A model generated the notes under the pieces. That model worked only from the letters and a program-made list of their open reading frames with translations, was not told the origin of the DNA and ran no database searches. Source: Vanilla planifolia (Eukaryota; Streptophyta; Magnoliopsida; Asparagales; Orchidaceae). Taken from it: a stretch of 64,000 nt of DNA. Below are positions 49,950 through 62,900 of this stretch, one piece after another. The stretch is taken from positions 1,193,190 through 1,257,189 of the forward strand of contig JAIUJO010000086.1 of assembly GCA_023846275.1 (NCBI GenBank), written 5' to 3'. Each line of letters starts with the position of its first letter. Position 1 is the stretch's first letter. The position numbers were made by a program, and so were the translations under genes.

Positions 49950-52885
49950 GCTTACTGTCCATGATGATTATAAGTGGTTATTACTCTTTCCTACCTGCTC
50001 TCAAGTTGATACATGTATTTTTGTTCTAATGTTTTGTTATCTATCTGGTGCTTCACATTGTATTGTAATTCTTGTGAGCAAGATTGTGAATATCATTCTA
50101 TGTAGAGTTTTGTTTTTGCTTATCATAATTTGTTTGTTTGGATGAGGAAACAAGGGCTTGTTTAGTTTCATGTTGATTAGTTTGTGCAGAGTGGGCCAAG
50201 ATCCATGTTGATATTTACACTGCATGGGTTTTCATTAAATCTACTTCATTCTCAAAATATCATTTAGGAAAGGAATGCCTTGCACTTTTCACAACAAAAA
50301 GTTCCATGAGGTTTGAAGTTTCTCCTTTACTTTTAATAGTGAATAACTTAATGTCTGATTTTTGAGTTGTATGGTGATTTGTTTCATGCCATTTCATTGG
50401 ATCTTGAAATTAAAATGTGCTTGGTTTAAAGTACAGCAACCACTCCCAATTAGTAGCATAGTATTATGGCTAGTTCAATAGAGAGGTCGAAGATCTCAAT
50501 ATGATTTTTGAATGATATGTTTGATGGTCATTTTATAAAAGCTAGCTAATGTAATTTTCTTATTAATCAAGATGGTGTTGAATAAAATCTTGAAGTTGGA
50601 TTATTTAGCTTTTGTTAAATTACTCCATTCTTGGACAGAGTGTATTTATAAAAGCTTAATTATTTAATATACATTTTGTGATTACTAGGCTTTGTTGTTT
50701 TCTGTGTTTTGTAGTTGTATTTATCTTTAGTTATCTTGAGTCATACTCATTAACTATTCTTTTCTAGAAGCTCACAAATGCCATGCAGATTGTATAGTTC
50801 TAACATCTTCTACATGTCTTTTTTATTATGTTATTATTTCTATGTGTTTGGCTTATGCTTGTCTTTGTTTATCTTCAATACATTATATTATATATATTTT
50901 TAACAAAATGCATGAGTTATTTTTATTATTATTGATTTCATTTTTTTCATGCATACCTTTTTCTTAAACATTAATAATTGAGTTGTTTATGTACCTGATG
51001 GGTCCATTTAAAGTATACTTGTCTAAAGTATCAATTAATATTCATGAATGTAGTGTAGGTATGTTTTTTTAATGTATCAATTAGTGTTCATAAACATTTT
51101 ATGTTCACATGCTTGTTTTAAATCTCAAATATTTAACATGTGCCAACTTGTTTAATTGATTGTATGTTGTCCTTTTTACAGCTCATTCATATATTTTTTG
51201 ATCAAGTTACTTGTTTGGGGTTTGTGAACTTAAGCATTTATGATTTAAATGAGACAAGCTTTAATACCATCCATTATACTCGAATTGAGCTACAGTAGAC
51301 CTAACGTAATTGAAGTTGAGCCCTATTCTACTTGCTTGGATCAAGTCATTTACAGGCTTGCAATTTGTAAAGTTTAAAATGAATATTTTGAAGGCATAAA
51401 TTTTATTCTTCACAATCACAGTGTTGATGGAAATAGTAGCCCCATCCATGTTTTTTAGCTTGTATTATGATTTAATTTAATGTGGGATTGGGTATTAAAA
51501 TGTCTTTCTTTAATGTTCCTTCATACATACTTTGTTTACAAATATAACATATTTTAAATGCTTATACCCATATAACTATTTTTTTATTCATTTAATGATG
51601 ATGATGACCTTGAACAAGATCTATTCTATGGGTTAATATGGAAGCTCTCTCAAAAATGATAATGATGGTTACTTATAATTTGATTCTTATTTTAGGCATT
51701 CTCATAAGCAAGTTGGAATGTTGGTCAGGTTTCATAGCTGTTGTAGTTATTGATATTTTTCTTTTTGAATTCCTATCGAAAAGTTGGCGAAACTTTTGGG
51801 ATCCATTTGATAAGAAATAGCTTATTTTATTCATCTGATGTTCAACAACCTGTTTTTTTGTCTCCTCCTTTGATGAAAATTGAAATATAAAAGAATATAT
51901 TATAAACCATGTTTTTGTTTCACCTTGAGTATACATAAAGCTCTATCCATTTGCCATTTTTGGTCATCTTTTTGGTAACCAGTGGTAACATTGCACTTCA
52001 ATTCAAGCTTTGAGTTGCAAAATGGATGCATTGCTATCTTACTGGGCCATATTATTTGATTATATTTGTAACAATTTAGCTTGTACACTAAAAGTAATGT
52101 CATTGTGAGACTAGTCCATGAGACACTGTTTAATATTCTTGTCTGTCCTACCACAACTTTCAAGGAATTTGTTGATGTGAATTGTTTTATCAGCATACAT
52201 GTGAGCACTGACAAAATCTAGAATAGAAAAGCAAGGTGAAAATGTAGGATTGACCCTTTTTTCCCTTTTTCTGGTAAAGGGTCTTTTGGAGCTAGCTTAG
52301 CTTAAAGAATTCTTGATGCTCTTAATAGAGTGGCCAATTGTTTGAATAGAATGACTTTTCATGATAGTGCTAGCCTTTTAAGAGTTTTGGGGAGTTTCCC
52401 ATGGTCATAGCAAACATAGTTTGCTTTTCATATCTCAATGTTTATATCATGATTCCTGTATTTACTTTTCATTTGGTTGGATAGAATTTAACATTTTATG
52501 AATATTTAAATCATGGAATTATAAATGATGACATTTTAAGTTCAATTTATGTTTTCTTTGTTGGGTATAGTTATTCTTTCATTTGGTTTCTACAATTTTT
52601 TTTGCAAGAAACAAAAGTTTTGTGGAACCTAAAGTGCACATGGATTTGAAAATTCACCCAATCAAACAAAAAATATAAGAAAATTTTCTCTCTTTTAAAA
52701 AATGTTTAATAGTTACAATCAACTAATTAGACTTTTTGTTAATGCCTTCTTAAGTTATTTTGGAATTCGCTGTCTTCTCTAAGCTTTTGTGAATCTTCTC
52801 ATATATAGTTTTTTGAGGTCTTTTTTTCTCAAGTAGTAATACAAATCCTTCTTTTGCGATATGCAAAATATATAGTTTATTTTTT
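49950..52885. other. T-rich, intron-like DNA
   Basis: The plus strand is strongly T-rich, as plant introns are in the sense direction, and it links two exon-like patches on that strand. The short frames around 51.3-52.2 kb have no recognisable motif. Confidence 0.35.
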
Positions 52886-52889
52886 GAGA

Positions 52890-53013
52890 CTAAGTATCAG
52901 AAAATAGAGGGAGTTACTGAACTACAAAATAGGCAAGTAAGGCCCATCCCTCCACCCCAAATAAGGGGGCCCCCTGCACATTCATCGCCCTGGTCAACCA
53001 GTAGACCCTGAAA
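52890..53013 (+). pseudogene. exon-like patch of an unrecognised gene
   Basis: After a T-rich stretch with an acceptor-like ACTAAG, the frame reads YQKIEGVTELQNRQVRPIPP and then PPQIRGPPAHSSPWSTSRP, followed by TGA (where CGA would keep the frame), ending AAAAG|GTATCT, a good donor. The GC- and proline-rich piece stands out sharply from its surroundings. The family is not recognised. A single exon of an old gene with one CpG-decay stop is my reading; chance is the alternative. Confidence 0.35.
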
Positions 53014-53049
53014 AGGTATCTATTAACTTGACTTTTTTTCCTCCCAATG

Positions 53050-54135
53050 TTTAATCTTTGGTGCCTATTTGGATTCTCTAATGTTATCAAGTTTCATGTC
53101 ATAACATTTAGTTGCATTGCTTATTTATGTTCATGTTAGGGAAGTTGTAAAGGAATTCTTGCTTTGATTGAAGCGAATTAGTATGTGAGAATTTGGTTAC
53201 ACTATACTATCTTATGCTTTCCTGTGATGATTGTCTTGAAATATTGATTAATTTTTCTTAAAAATCCATTATAAGTTCACGCATAGTACATTTGCATGTT
53301 GTGCCTTAATCTTATATTTTCTACTTTTCTTTCGAATAGGGATTTTTAGTTTAGGTCAAGTCTACTTAACTACCACATGTTATAACAGATATGATAGAAT
53401 GAAATTTCGTTTCCAAAAATAGTGAAAAAATTATTGTTCTAGTTTTTAAAACCATTAAATGGAAGATATTTATCTGTATGGTTTATAGAATTGAAATCAA
53501 ATTGTGATGATTTAATTTTTCAAAAAAATATAAACAAATATTTATTTAAATATATATGCATATAATAATTTAATAATGTTGAGGATAATCGATCATTACA
53601 TGAATATTATAATATTGCTATATTTATTTTAAGTATATGCATAAAGTCATAAACAATTTTTTCCAAGTACTATGGAATAATGTTTTGATGTATTATCCAT
53701 CCATAACTAATGAGTTTATAAACAATAATACTCCACATGGTAGTATAAGATCGAGGGTTAGTTTGATTGCTTAAATTTTGTACTTTTAATCACAAAAATA
53801 CTTATTTTAGGTCATGCTAAATAACTTAAGTAATTATATTTATTTATAAATTAGGGGAGATGTCACTATCTTTTTCATTTTATTATTTTAATAGTTCAAA
53901 AAATCCTTTTATTCTCACAAAGTAAGTCAAAGTTTTCTTTTTTTTAAACTACTAGGCAAAGATGTTTTGGGCAAATTCAAAATAAGTGTTTCTAAACAAC
54001 AAATCATGAAACACAACATTTCAACAACACTTAAGAGCACTCTTCAAACTTATTTTTCATTAAATTAATTAATATTCAATAGGGGCCAACCAGCATTGAG
54101 CCAACATCTCTCAAATGATGTGAATCAAGCATTTA
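53050..54135. other. AT-rich DNA, no gene seen
   Basis: Low-complexity AT-rich sequence; no frames or repeats of note. Confidence 0.5.
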
Positions 54136-54275
54136 TCCATGCTACAAAGATTTAGGCTTTTTTCCATTCTATCATCCATTTGTTATCTTCAAATTTTTAC
54201 AATTATTTCACCATTAGTAGACGATAAAAATTGCATCCATAACCATGCCATCACTAATAAAGTCTGCCCCACCAC

Positions 54276-54430
54276 ATGCATCTCAGTCTTCACATTCCAA
54301 AACTTTGGGAACACTACCTTCTTCATCAAAAGAATAAATGGATCAACCCCTCTATATGCATCTCAGTCTTCACGTTCCAAAATTTTTGAAGCACTACCTT
54401 CTTCATCTAATGAATAAATGGATCAATAAC
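54276..54430 (+). repeat. two-copy tandem duplication, 80-bp period
   Basis: atgcatctcagtcttcac recurs exactly 80 bases apart (54276 and 54356), with gaataaatggatcaa closing each copy. A 92-codon plus-strand frame (54139-54417) runs across it and is probably accidental. Confidence 0.85.
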
Positions 54431-54434
54431 TTAA

Positions 54435-56475
54435 GGTTTGTTTAGCTTAAGATATTATCCAATATATTACTAATAGATTTATATTTTTAATTTATTATCA
54501 CTTTTGTTTGCTACATTTTCCATTTGAATCTTGAACATCTCTTGTGACATAATTATATATTTTCGACTCTAAATTTTTTAATTTAAGCTTTTTTGTATTC
54601 TCTTTATTAAATACTAAAATGCCCATCCACTTACTGATATTCCAAAAGATATTACCTTTTTTGCAAGTACATCTCAAGACAATTGTTAATATAGATTCAT
54701 TTCATGATCAATATTTTTCAAAGAGAAATTTCTTCTAAAATATCAAACACAACAATTTGTGAATATAGTTGCACTACATACACTCACAAACAAGCGAACG
54801 TTATGCTTTTGATGTGACAAATGAGCTCATCTTAGTATGAATTTGAATCAAATATGCCCTTTTCCCCTTTCCATTCCATTCTATATCTGGATTGTGTTTT
54901 CAATAAAAATTGCCAGGTATGTAATTTTTGTGCTAGTGAGTCTCGTATGAACTGGAGGATCAAGTTCAAATAGGGGCCAATTCCTCAAATTCTCTTAAAA
55001 AATATCAATGGTGCAAACATTCTCCTTGTTTCTTTTGAATACCAAGGCTAAGTCATTAGTTTCTAAACTTATTAAGAGAAAAAGATGAAAGCATACCTTA
55101 TAATATTTCTCACTTAATTTGTCACATCAAAATTGATGTATTAAGAATCATTGGCTTTTAAGTAATGTTGATAAATGCTATACTTATTTGGCATATATTT
55201 TGTGTTTTGCTACTTGATTTCTTAGTTTTCTAAGATCAAGTTGAATGATTTTAGGTTATTTCAGTAATTGTCTTTGTTTTATTGGAAACATTGGTCCACA
55301 AAACAAGTTGGAAAAATTTGTTAGCAGACTTGATCATTTCATCTCTATTTATGATACTTGTGTATGGCATATACAAGCTCTTTATATTCCTAAAAATACT
55401 TTTTGTCACTTAGCCAATGCATGCCATCATAAATATACCCATTGGTCCAAAACTTGTTATTCAAAAGTATATTTTAACTCTCCTATATTTTTTATTATGG
55501 CTAATTTGAAGTCAATGTAATGCCTGCTTGTCACTAGAGGCTGTAATCCATGTTTAGGAACATATATATTTTTAAAGGGATTAAAGTTTATAGCAAACTA
55601 AGTTAAATCATGACAATAGTTTTCCAATTTGGCCACTTTCTGAATCAAGAAAATTGGAAGGTTTTTTATGAATAAAAACTGCCACACTAAGAGCACATTT
55701 CGTGAGAATAACAGGACTCGTGTTGTCCTTTTCTTTTAAAATTAAGCTATTGCACTATTGTAAACTGATACTTGATATTTTGATCCATACAAGTGCTATA
55801 AATAAATCAAAATATATTATAGAATTTATTGCTGTAAAGTACATTCTCAAAAATACTAGTATCCATATGCCAATGTATGCATCCTCATACACGTGCATAT
55901 ACCGAAGCTAAGATTGATCATCATCAGGTTATAACACGGAATTCTGTTCCTGATTTGATTTGAAAGATTCATTTTTTTGTTGATACTAGCGATAATACTT
56001 AAATTCTAGCAACATATAGTAAAATATATTGGCAATACAAGTGAAAATATGCCAATTCTTGCAATTTTAGGATGTAAAGGACTCTATATAATTACAACTT
56101 TGCCAACTAATTAATCGAAGCACTTTAAAAGTTAAAACAACCACATTAGGTCATATTTTTTAATAACATATAATTTATAAGGGCACAACTTAGATTGACA
56201 ATGGTTTCTCTTTGCCAAGGGTACAGAAAAATATTAAACACATAAAATATAATACTATACGCAACTTCGACAGCTATTTAGCAAAAGAAGATGAACGCTT
56301 AGTTTTCAGAACAATGGGTGATTGAAAGGAAGATAGTTCATCACCCAATACCATACACAAAGATCACAAAGCAGTAGATCAATCAGATGCCAAAAAAATT
56401 ACTACATCTAACATGAATATTATGGCAATGGAAGAGGAAGCAATGATCAAATCCAACATCTACAAAATACATTCT
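54435..56475. other. AT-rich DNA with one unrecognised ORF
   Basis: A plus-strand frame at 55245-55520 (about 90 codons, containing RLDHFISIYDTCVWHIQAL and HHKYTHWSKTC) is longer than its neighbours and not low-complexity. It has no family I recognise and no flanking exon. Otherwise there is nothing to report. Confidence 0.35.
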
Positions 56476-56481
56476 GCCAAC

Positions 56482-56957
56482 ACCAAATTGTTTTAATGGC
56501 TTGGGGCAACAAAAAATGCTTTGGTTTATTTGCTTTTTTAGAAACCCTCATGAACAAATGTACTTTTATCACTCAACCAAATTGTTTTAATTGCTTGGGA
56601 CGACTAAAAATGCATTGCTTCAGTTATTGTTTTAGAAACATTCATGGACAAATGCACTTTAGTCACTCAACCAAATTGTTTTAATGGCTTGGGCCAACAA
56701 AAAATGCATTGCTTCAGTTGCTGTTTTAGAAACCCTTGTAGACAAATATACTTTACTCACTCAACCAAATTGTTTTAATGGCTTGGGGTAACAAAAAATG
56801 CACTCAATTGCTGTTTTAGAAACCCTCATGGACAAATTTACTTCAATCACTCAAACAAATTGTTTTAATGGCTTGGGGTAACAAAAAATAAATTGCTTCA
56901 GTTGCTGTTTTGGAAACCCTCATGGACAAATGTACTTTAATCACTCAACCATTGTTT
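56482..56957. repeat. 94-bp minisatellite, five copies plus a stub
   Basis: accaaattgttttaatggct begins units at 56482, 56576, 56670 and 56764; a variant starts at 56854 and a partial one at 56948. Spacings are 94, 94, 94, 90 and 94 bases. The last stub overlaps the stop codon of the kinesin relic, so the array grew from the sequence immediately 3' of that gene. Confidence 0.95.
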
Positions 56958-58562
56958 CAACGGGAATCCATTTGTCGTACCTTGGTTTGATGTCGAGGAA
57001 CCCCAATCTCACAGGCATTGACACGAGCAGCAAATATGAGCGAACATATCGATTTGCTGGCTGATGAAACCTCTGGAGAAATGTTAACAAACATCAACAT
57101 TTTTTAATCACCCACAAGACAAGGCTTTAAACACAGAGATTATAGAGTATGATGGGAATGAAGATGGTAAATGTTGAAAATTGTTTTTCTAGTTAGCAAA
57201 AAGCTTTTCTCAGAACGTTTCTAAAACTAATGTAATGAAATTGGACAAACTGCAATATACTAAACATCCCAAAAATCCAATGGCCATGTACCTGTAGAAG
57301 GTATGTCAATTTTTAGTTTCTATAAGGAACAAGATCCTCCTTCTTGGCAATTGAAAATATAACATCACTCAATGAAGACAAGCTTTTGTTAATTGCTTGT
57401 TTCAAGGACAAAACGAATTTCTGCATATGCATCTAAAACAATAATTTTCAGCATTAATGAAAAGCAATTCTTGCCTAGTTTTCCTTTAGATGATCTCCAG
57501 TCGAGCAACATTTAGCAAGACGCTCGCTTCCGACAAGATCTATTAGGTTCAAAACGCTTGATCTGGTTGTTCCGTGGCTACAATGAAAGAGTCAGGTCAA
57601 CAAATGTCTTAGGTAACAAGCTTAATGGCCCAAAGGAATAAGGAACAGCCACTATTCACAACATTCACTCCAGATATTCTGAAGGTGAAAACAAAATGGC
57701 TTCTTGATGATTGTTCATTCATCTGAGTCTTGCCAATTGACCTGATGAACAAAGTAAAACCTGAGTCATTAGTTCCAATCTCTTGCGATGATAGTCTTGT
57801 GGCTAGTCTGGTTGGGAATGAGAAGAATGATCCAAAAGTGAAAAAATGCTGATACAGAATCGTACGTTTAAAAGCATGCAAGCAAAAGACAGCTTGGTAC
57901 CCTAGAATATGGAACATGACATGAAAGCATACACATGCCATATTTAGTTAGCCACCAAAAACTAGAAAATGGAAGATGAATGCATGTATGCAAGCATAAC
58001 AAAGCATGGTACCCAAGAATATGGAATATTTGGGAAACTGAATACACATGATGTATTTAGTTGGCCACCAGAAACATGAATATGAAAGATGAAAGCATGC
58101 TCCAATTTACTATGTCTATGCTGATTTCAACTACCTGCTCCTTGCAGCTTGATCAAGCAGAAATGAAATTTCCTTTATGCTACACACATCGACAACAGTA
58201 AGGTCTGGCACATGTGTATTACTAGCTGAATCGTGCTTGATGGTATATTGTTTGTTAAGAAGTGTTAGACAACTGCTTGTGCTACAATTGGGGGATAACA
58301 AATCACGAATTGTTTCATTGTAGATCTCTAACATTGATGCCTGTAAAAGATGAAAAGCTTGGTTTGAAAGTAGGAAAGATTGAGCACAATTTAAGTTTTC
58401 ATGTAAATTCACATTCACACCTGTATTTTGTAAGTCCAACCTTGACATTGTAGTGATTGGCTAGTCTTAAAGATCTGCTCCAAGGAACATGGTATTAATC
58501 CATTCTGCTTAGGGGCTTCAGGCTTGCCCATCCTTGTATAAGTTCTATCAGAACAAGTTTGT
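56957..58562 (-). pseudogene. kinesin-14 (C-terminal motor, ATK1/KATA-like) pseudogene, 5'-truncated
   Basis: The family moves toward microtubule minus ends and focuses spindle poles. Minus-strand exons in motor order: 58421-58562 (P-loop to [11 protein letters not shown]), 58135-58340 ([29 protein letters not shown]), 57663-57741 (switch I region [13 protein letters not shown]), about 57478-57577 (switch II, NLIDLVGSERL), 57292-57396 ([20 protein letters not shown]) and 56957-57124 ([23 protein letters not shown]). Splice sites are mostly intact and introns retained, so this is a genomic copy. The Walker A GQTGSGKT is QTCSDRT here. In-frame TAA replaces Ser at 57313-57315 (NSK) and 57104-57106 (GDSK), and a one-base shift precedes NLIDL. 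The N-terminal stalk and the first ~80-100 motor residues are missing. The true stop is at 56957-56959. Confidence 0.92.
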
Positions 58563-58569
58563 CTATAAG

Positions 58570-59635
58570 AAAAATACAAAACTTTTTAAAGAAGAGATAG
58601 TAAAACAAGGAGTTAAGAATAATGAGTGAGAGCTGAAGCTTGTTATATGCATTTTCTCCAAGATAGAGAATTACTGTGGAAGACCAAACTGGGCATGTAA
58701 CTAGCTCAACAACTTGTTGGATCATCTGATTCAATCGTGCTGACCTAGTGATGTGAGCATGGTCATTTAATGTTTTTTATGTCCACATTTATGTCTACTG
58801 TAGCAATAAGATATGAAAAGATTTTTGAAAAAAAAGTGAATGAAGAAAATAGAAACACAAAAAAAAAAAATAAAATAATTTATCCAAACTATTGGTTAAA
58901 TTTCCATACTCTAAATTAAAATGTTTGTTAGATAAAAACAAAATATTACAAAATTGCTACTCCTTGGCTTAGCTACTTTGGTTAATCCATTTTTTACCAT
59001 TTCAGCATTTAATAGTGTAAAATAAACCAATATACTGGACAAGCTCAACAAGATATTTCTACCAATCATATTTTAGTTCCTTCCAAGCGAAGGCCAACCC
59101 ACCCAACGCGCTTAAAAAAATAAATACAAGGAAAAAAATTATAATTAAGTTCATAAATCAAGAAACAAGCAAAAAAACCCATTCAACAGAATAACAGTTT
59201 TTATTTTGATCTGTAACACGAAATAAGTTGGCAATAAAAATTGATCAATTATATGAATTTTCCAATGTTGCTAGAGCATCGGATGATATCTAATGCATTT
59301 TATCAAAAGTTATAGTAGCTTCTTTAAAATTAAAAAATTTTATATGGTTTAGAAATACAAAACACCTTCTCATAAAGCTTCATTTGATTTAAGCACTTAT
59401 ACTCAAACAATTTTAAAAATCAATGTCTTGACCATTTATACTAGCATCCTTAATGTAAAGTATTGAGGCTAACTACAGATTTTTAGAACAAAAGAGAATT
59501 TGAGTTGTACAATTACTAGGTGCAGGGGGACTACAAAAAAGGAAGCTCTTTCAAGCTCACGATTTGAACTTAGAAATAATAAAGAGATAAACAAAGAAAA
59601 AATGACTATACGAGAGAAAAAAAATATAGCCAATT
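58570..59635. other. upstream of the kinesin relic, no further exon recognised
   Basis: A minus frame at 58495-58734 (MNQMIQQVVELVTCPVWSS) overlaps the P-loop exon in another frame; its upstream part does not match the kinesin neck or early motor, so I do not count it as an exon. The rest is AT-rich. Confidence 0.4.
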
Positions 59636-59639
59636 AAAT

Positions 59640-59950
59640 ATTCTCCTTTCTCTCTCTCTCCTCCTTCCTGTCAACTCCATATACTAAATGCCAAGAATGT
59701 ATTTATGGACAATTAAGTCATTAGAAAGCCCATTAAGGGATGTCTTTAACATAACATGGTAGTATTGAATTTGCGGGAGGTCATTGATGTATAGCAATAA
59801 AGGGCCCTCTAAAAAAACTCTACACCACTAGTTACATTGTTATCATTGCGTATACTATCTATAAATAAGGATATTCAATTTTGTCTAGTTTGATAAGAGC
59901 ATTGATAGTTCTAGGACTTGTTGCAAATCAAAAATATTGTATTGAAAAAT
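59640..59950 (+). promoter_or_regulatory. LTR-like core promoter relic
   Basis: TCTATAAATAAGGATATTCA (59858-59877) closely resembles the minus-strand TATA block at 31769-31788 (TATAAGTAGGGATATTCA). It follows a less AT-rich stretch with gggccctct, as in LTR U3/R regions. Only this fragment is recognisable; no partner repeat or coding part was found. Confidence 0.3.
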
Positions 59951-59954
59951 GAAG

Positions 59955-62900
59955 ATATTATGTTCCATCCATTTTGATTAGAGCTTTATAGAGTTTTGGA
60001 ATTTAAGAAAATTTTAAGTCTTTAATAATGTCTTTAAAAAGCAGTGGTAAATACCTCAACCATTAAAATACTCAAATTTTAAGACTTTCTCAAAATTGCA
60101 AAATCTTTTTAAAAAAATCAATTTTAAAAAAATTGTTGTAGGAGACAAAATTTTTTAACTAGAAAATGTATTGATCATAAAGGTATTGGTAATTTAGAGC
60201 CTAGAAATTGTTTGTCTCAAAAGCGAAGCACAGATTATTCAAATAACAAAGATTAAAATATTGATTTCAAAATTATTAAATTTTAGTGTAAACAATAATT
60301 GAATAATTAACATAATTATATAGTGTTATTCATGTAAATAAAAAATTTAAATTTTTAGTACATTAACAAAACCATGTCAAAACTAATTTTCTACATAAAT
60401 AAGCTAAAATATTCAACATAATGTATCTGAAATTTGTTTTATTATTCGTAATTTTCTACATAATTTCCTATTTGTCACCTTCTTTAACTAGATAATGTTT
60501 TTTATTTGTAAAAATTTCTTTTGACAAGCTATGTTTTATTAAAATTTTTTTTTTATTATGTTACAACCTATTACTACTCACGTTTTATTAATATTTTGTT
60601 CTTACAATGTATTTATTATTTTTTATTATTAACATATATTTCTTTATCAATTTAAATTAAAAAGATTGGGGAATACAGTAAAATACTTCAAACATTTACT
60701 GAATCAATATTGTTTTTAAATAAAAAATATCAAAAAAGAATAAAATTGAACAACAATGAAGAAGAGAAAATGATATTATAAAATAATATTAGCAAATATG
60801 TTAATTAAAATTAAAATATTTTAGAAGAAATTAAAACATAAAAAATAGTATTTATTATACTATTTGTTGCACACAAATAGATGTGCAAGTATATTATGAA
60901 AAAAGTTTTTCTGTCAACAAAATTTAAAATATAACTTATAAATTAAAAGTTTCAAATAACAATTTCATAGTGGCATTAATGTTGACAATAATTTAATGAA
61001 GTCATAAAACATAACACAACAAATACAAAAAAAAAAAAAAATTAAATGTTCTAAATATTAAAAGTTTTGTTTAGGAAATGGTACGAAGTATTGTCCGAAT
61101 AAATACCATGAATGGTATAGCGAAAATGAAAAAGGTTAAAAGTAATAAAACATAAAAAATTAAATCTTGCATTGAAGTAAATGACAGAAACGAAGACTCA
61201 TATAGAGTTAAGGACTACAAACCTGACAAAGTATAAAGTAATTTCTTACAAATTGAGTCATGTTAAATGTAAGATTAACAAAATTTGTAAATATAAATAG
61301 AAAAAAGCTAGCAAGAAATTTTTAAATAATCAATGCTATATGTACTGTATTGTAATTATAAAAATTTCAAATATTTAAAAACTAATTATATTATGCTAAT
61401 AAATAAACTGATTTTTTATATTTTTAAAAATTTTCATAAAAAACAGAACTAGAAAAACACTAACATAATTAAATATAAACATTTGAAAAGAAAAGAAAAT
61501 ATTACCAAGAAAATAAAAATAATGAAATGTTAAAAATGTCCAATATATTAGTCAATATCAAATTTTATTTGAAACACAAAGTAGTTTTATTGTGAAATAT
61601 TGTTGCTAAACATAATAGCTTTTAGTTAAAAACATTATCAATTATGCATATTGATTTAAATCTTTTTAAGACTTTTTAACATTTAATTTTTTGTCTACCT
61701 CCATTTTTTGTTATATTTTTCCATGAAAATTTTCATGCAATAAGTTCTTTGAACTAAATTTTTAAAAAATGAAAGCTTTTAGGTAACCTAAATTGAAACA
61801 ACGACAAACTTATTCCTAATATTTCATACTTTTAATCCAATTTTTATTATATAAAAAAAATTTTCAAACTTTATTGGCACCTTAATAAATCACTAGTACA
61901 TTTTTTTAGTTGATTGAAATTTAGAATACATTATTCAAACTAATATTGTTATAAACTAATAAACATCCTATTTATTTAACAAATCTAATTGCTCGTTTGA
62001 GTTTTGTCTTGTTCATACATATTACATAAAATGTTATCCAAAAAATAAAGTGAGTTGTGATAATTTTTAAATAGAAGAAGTCTTAATTGCCATAAATAAA
62101 ATATTGTTTGTCTTTGAGATTATATTACATAATAAGTCAATCCATACTTAATAAAATATGTACATTTTCACAAAATAAAATTCAATATCTTTGTCATGCA
62201 ATAGAAAGCATTTTATTTTTTTTTTCATATTTATTTTTTTTAATGTGCAACATATTACTATATAGAGGGCCTCATTGAATTATATGTATCATCTCTAAAA
62301 CTTTTAAATGTTCATTTGATGATTATTGAACCTTTGATTAGATTCTAATAATCTTCTAAGTAAACTTTCAAAAAAATATTCGAGCATCTAATTCTTATAC
62401 TAGACCTTTCAATCCCTTATTATGTAGGATTTGGACAATCTTAGCTCTATCTAATCACTTGATAAAATAATTACATTTTCAATTAAAATCGACCTCCAAA
62501 AACGTTAGCTCTTGTCTGGGTTCCTTTGTTACTATTCTGAATTAACAAAAGTTACTCATATAGCCCCATATATGTTTTGTAGGAAGCTTAATTTTAATTA
62601 ATTAATCAAAAATTAAAAAGTTGTCACGTAAGAGACATGCCAAAATTCTTAATCAATTCTCCATTAATTTTTTGCAAAAATGAAATCCTTCTCCATCTTT
62701 CATTGAGTGAAATTTATCTTATATTTTAACCTTAACTAGCATAGTAACCAAGTTTAGTTTGAACACTCACAAAATATGCCCCCCCCCATTTGTGCAATTA
62801 CTATGGGATTGAGATTTTTTAGGTAATGAATATAGTGCTTTAGTTAAAGAACTTATTAATCTTTTGGGTTTAACATTATTGTGACTCTTACTATTTGCAT

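Noticed and set aside
58262-58453. Plus-strand 63-codon ORF
   Set aside because: Antisense to kinesin exons.
58495-58734. An additional upstream kinesin exon
   Set aside because: The residues before the P-loop exon (QMIQQVVELVTCPVW) do not match the kinesin-14 neck or early motor domain.
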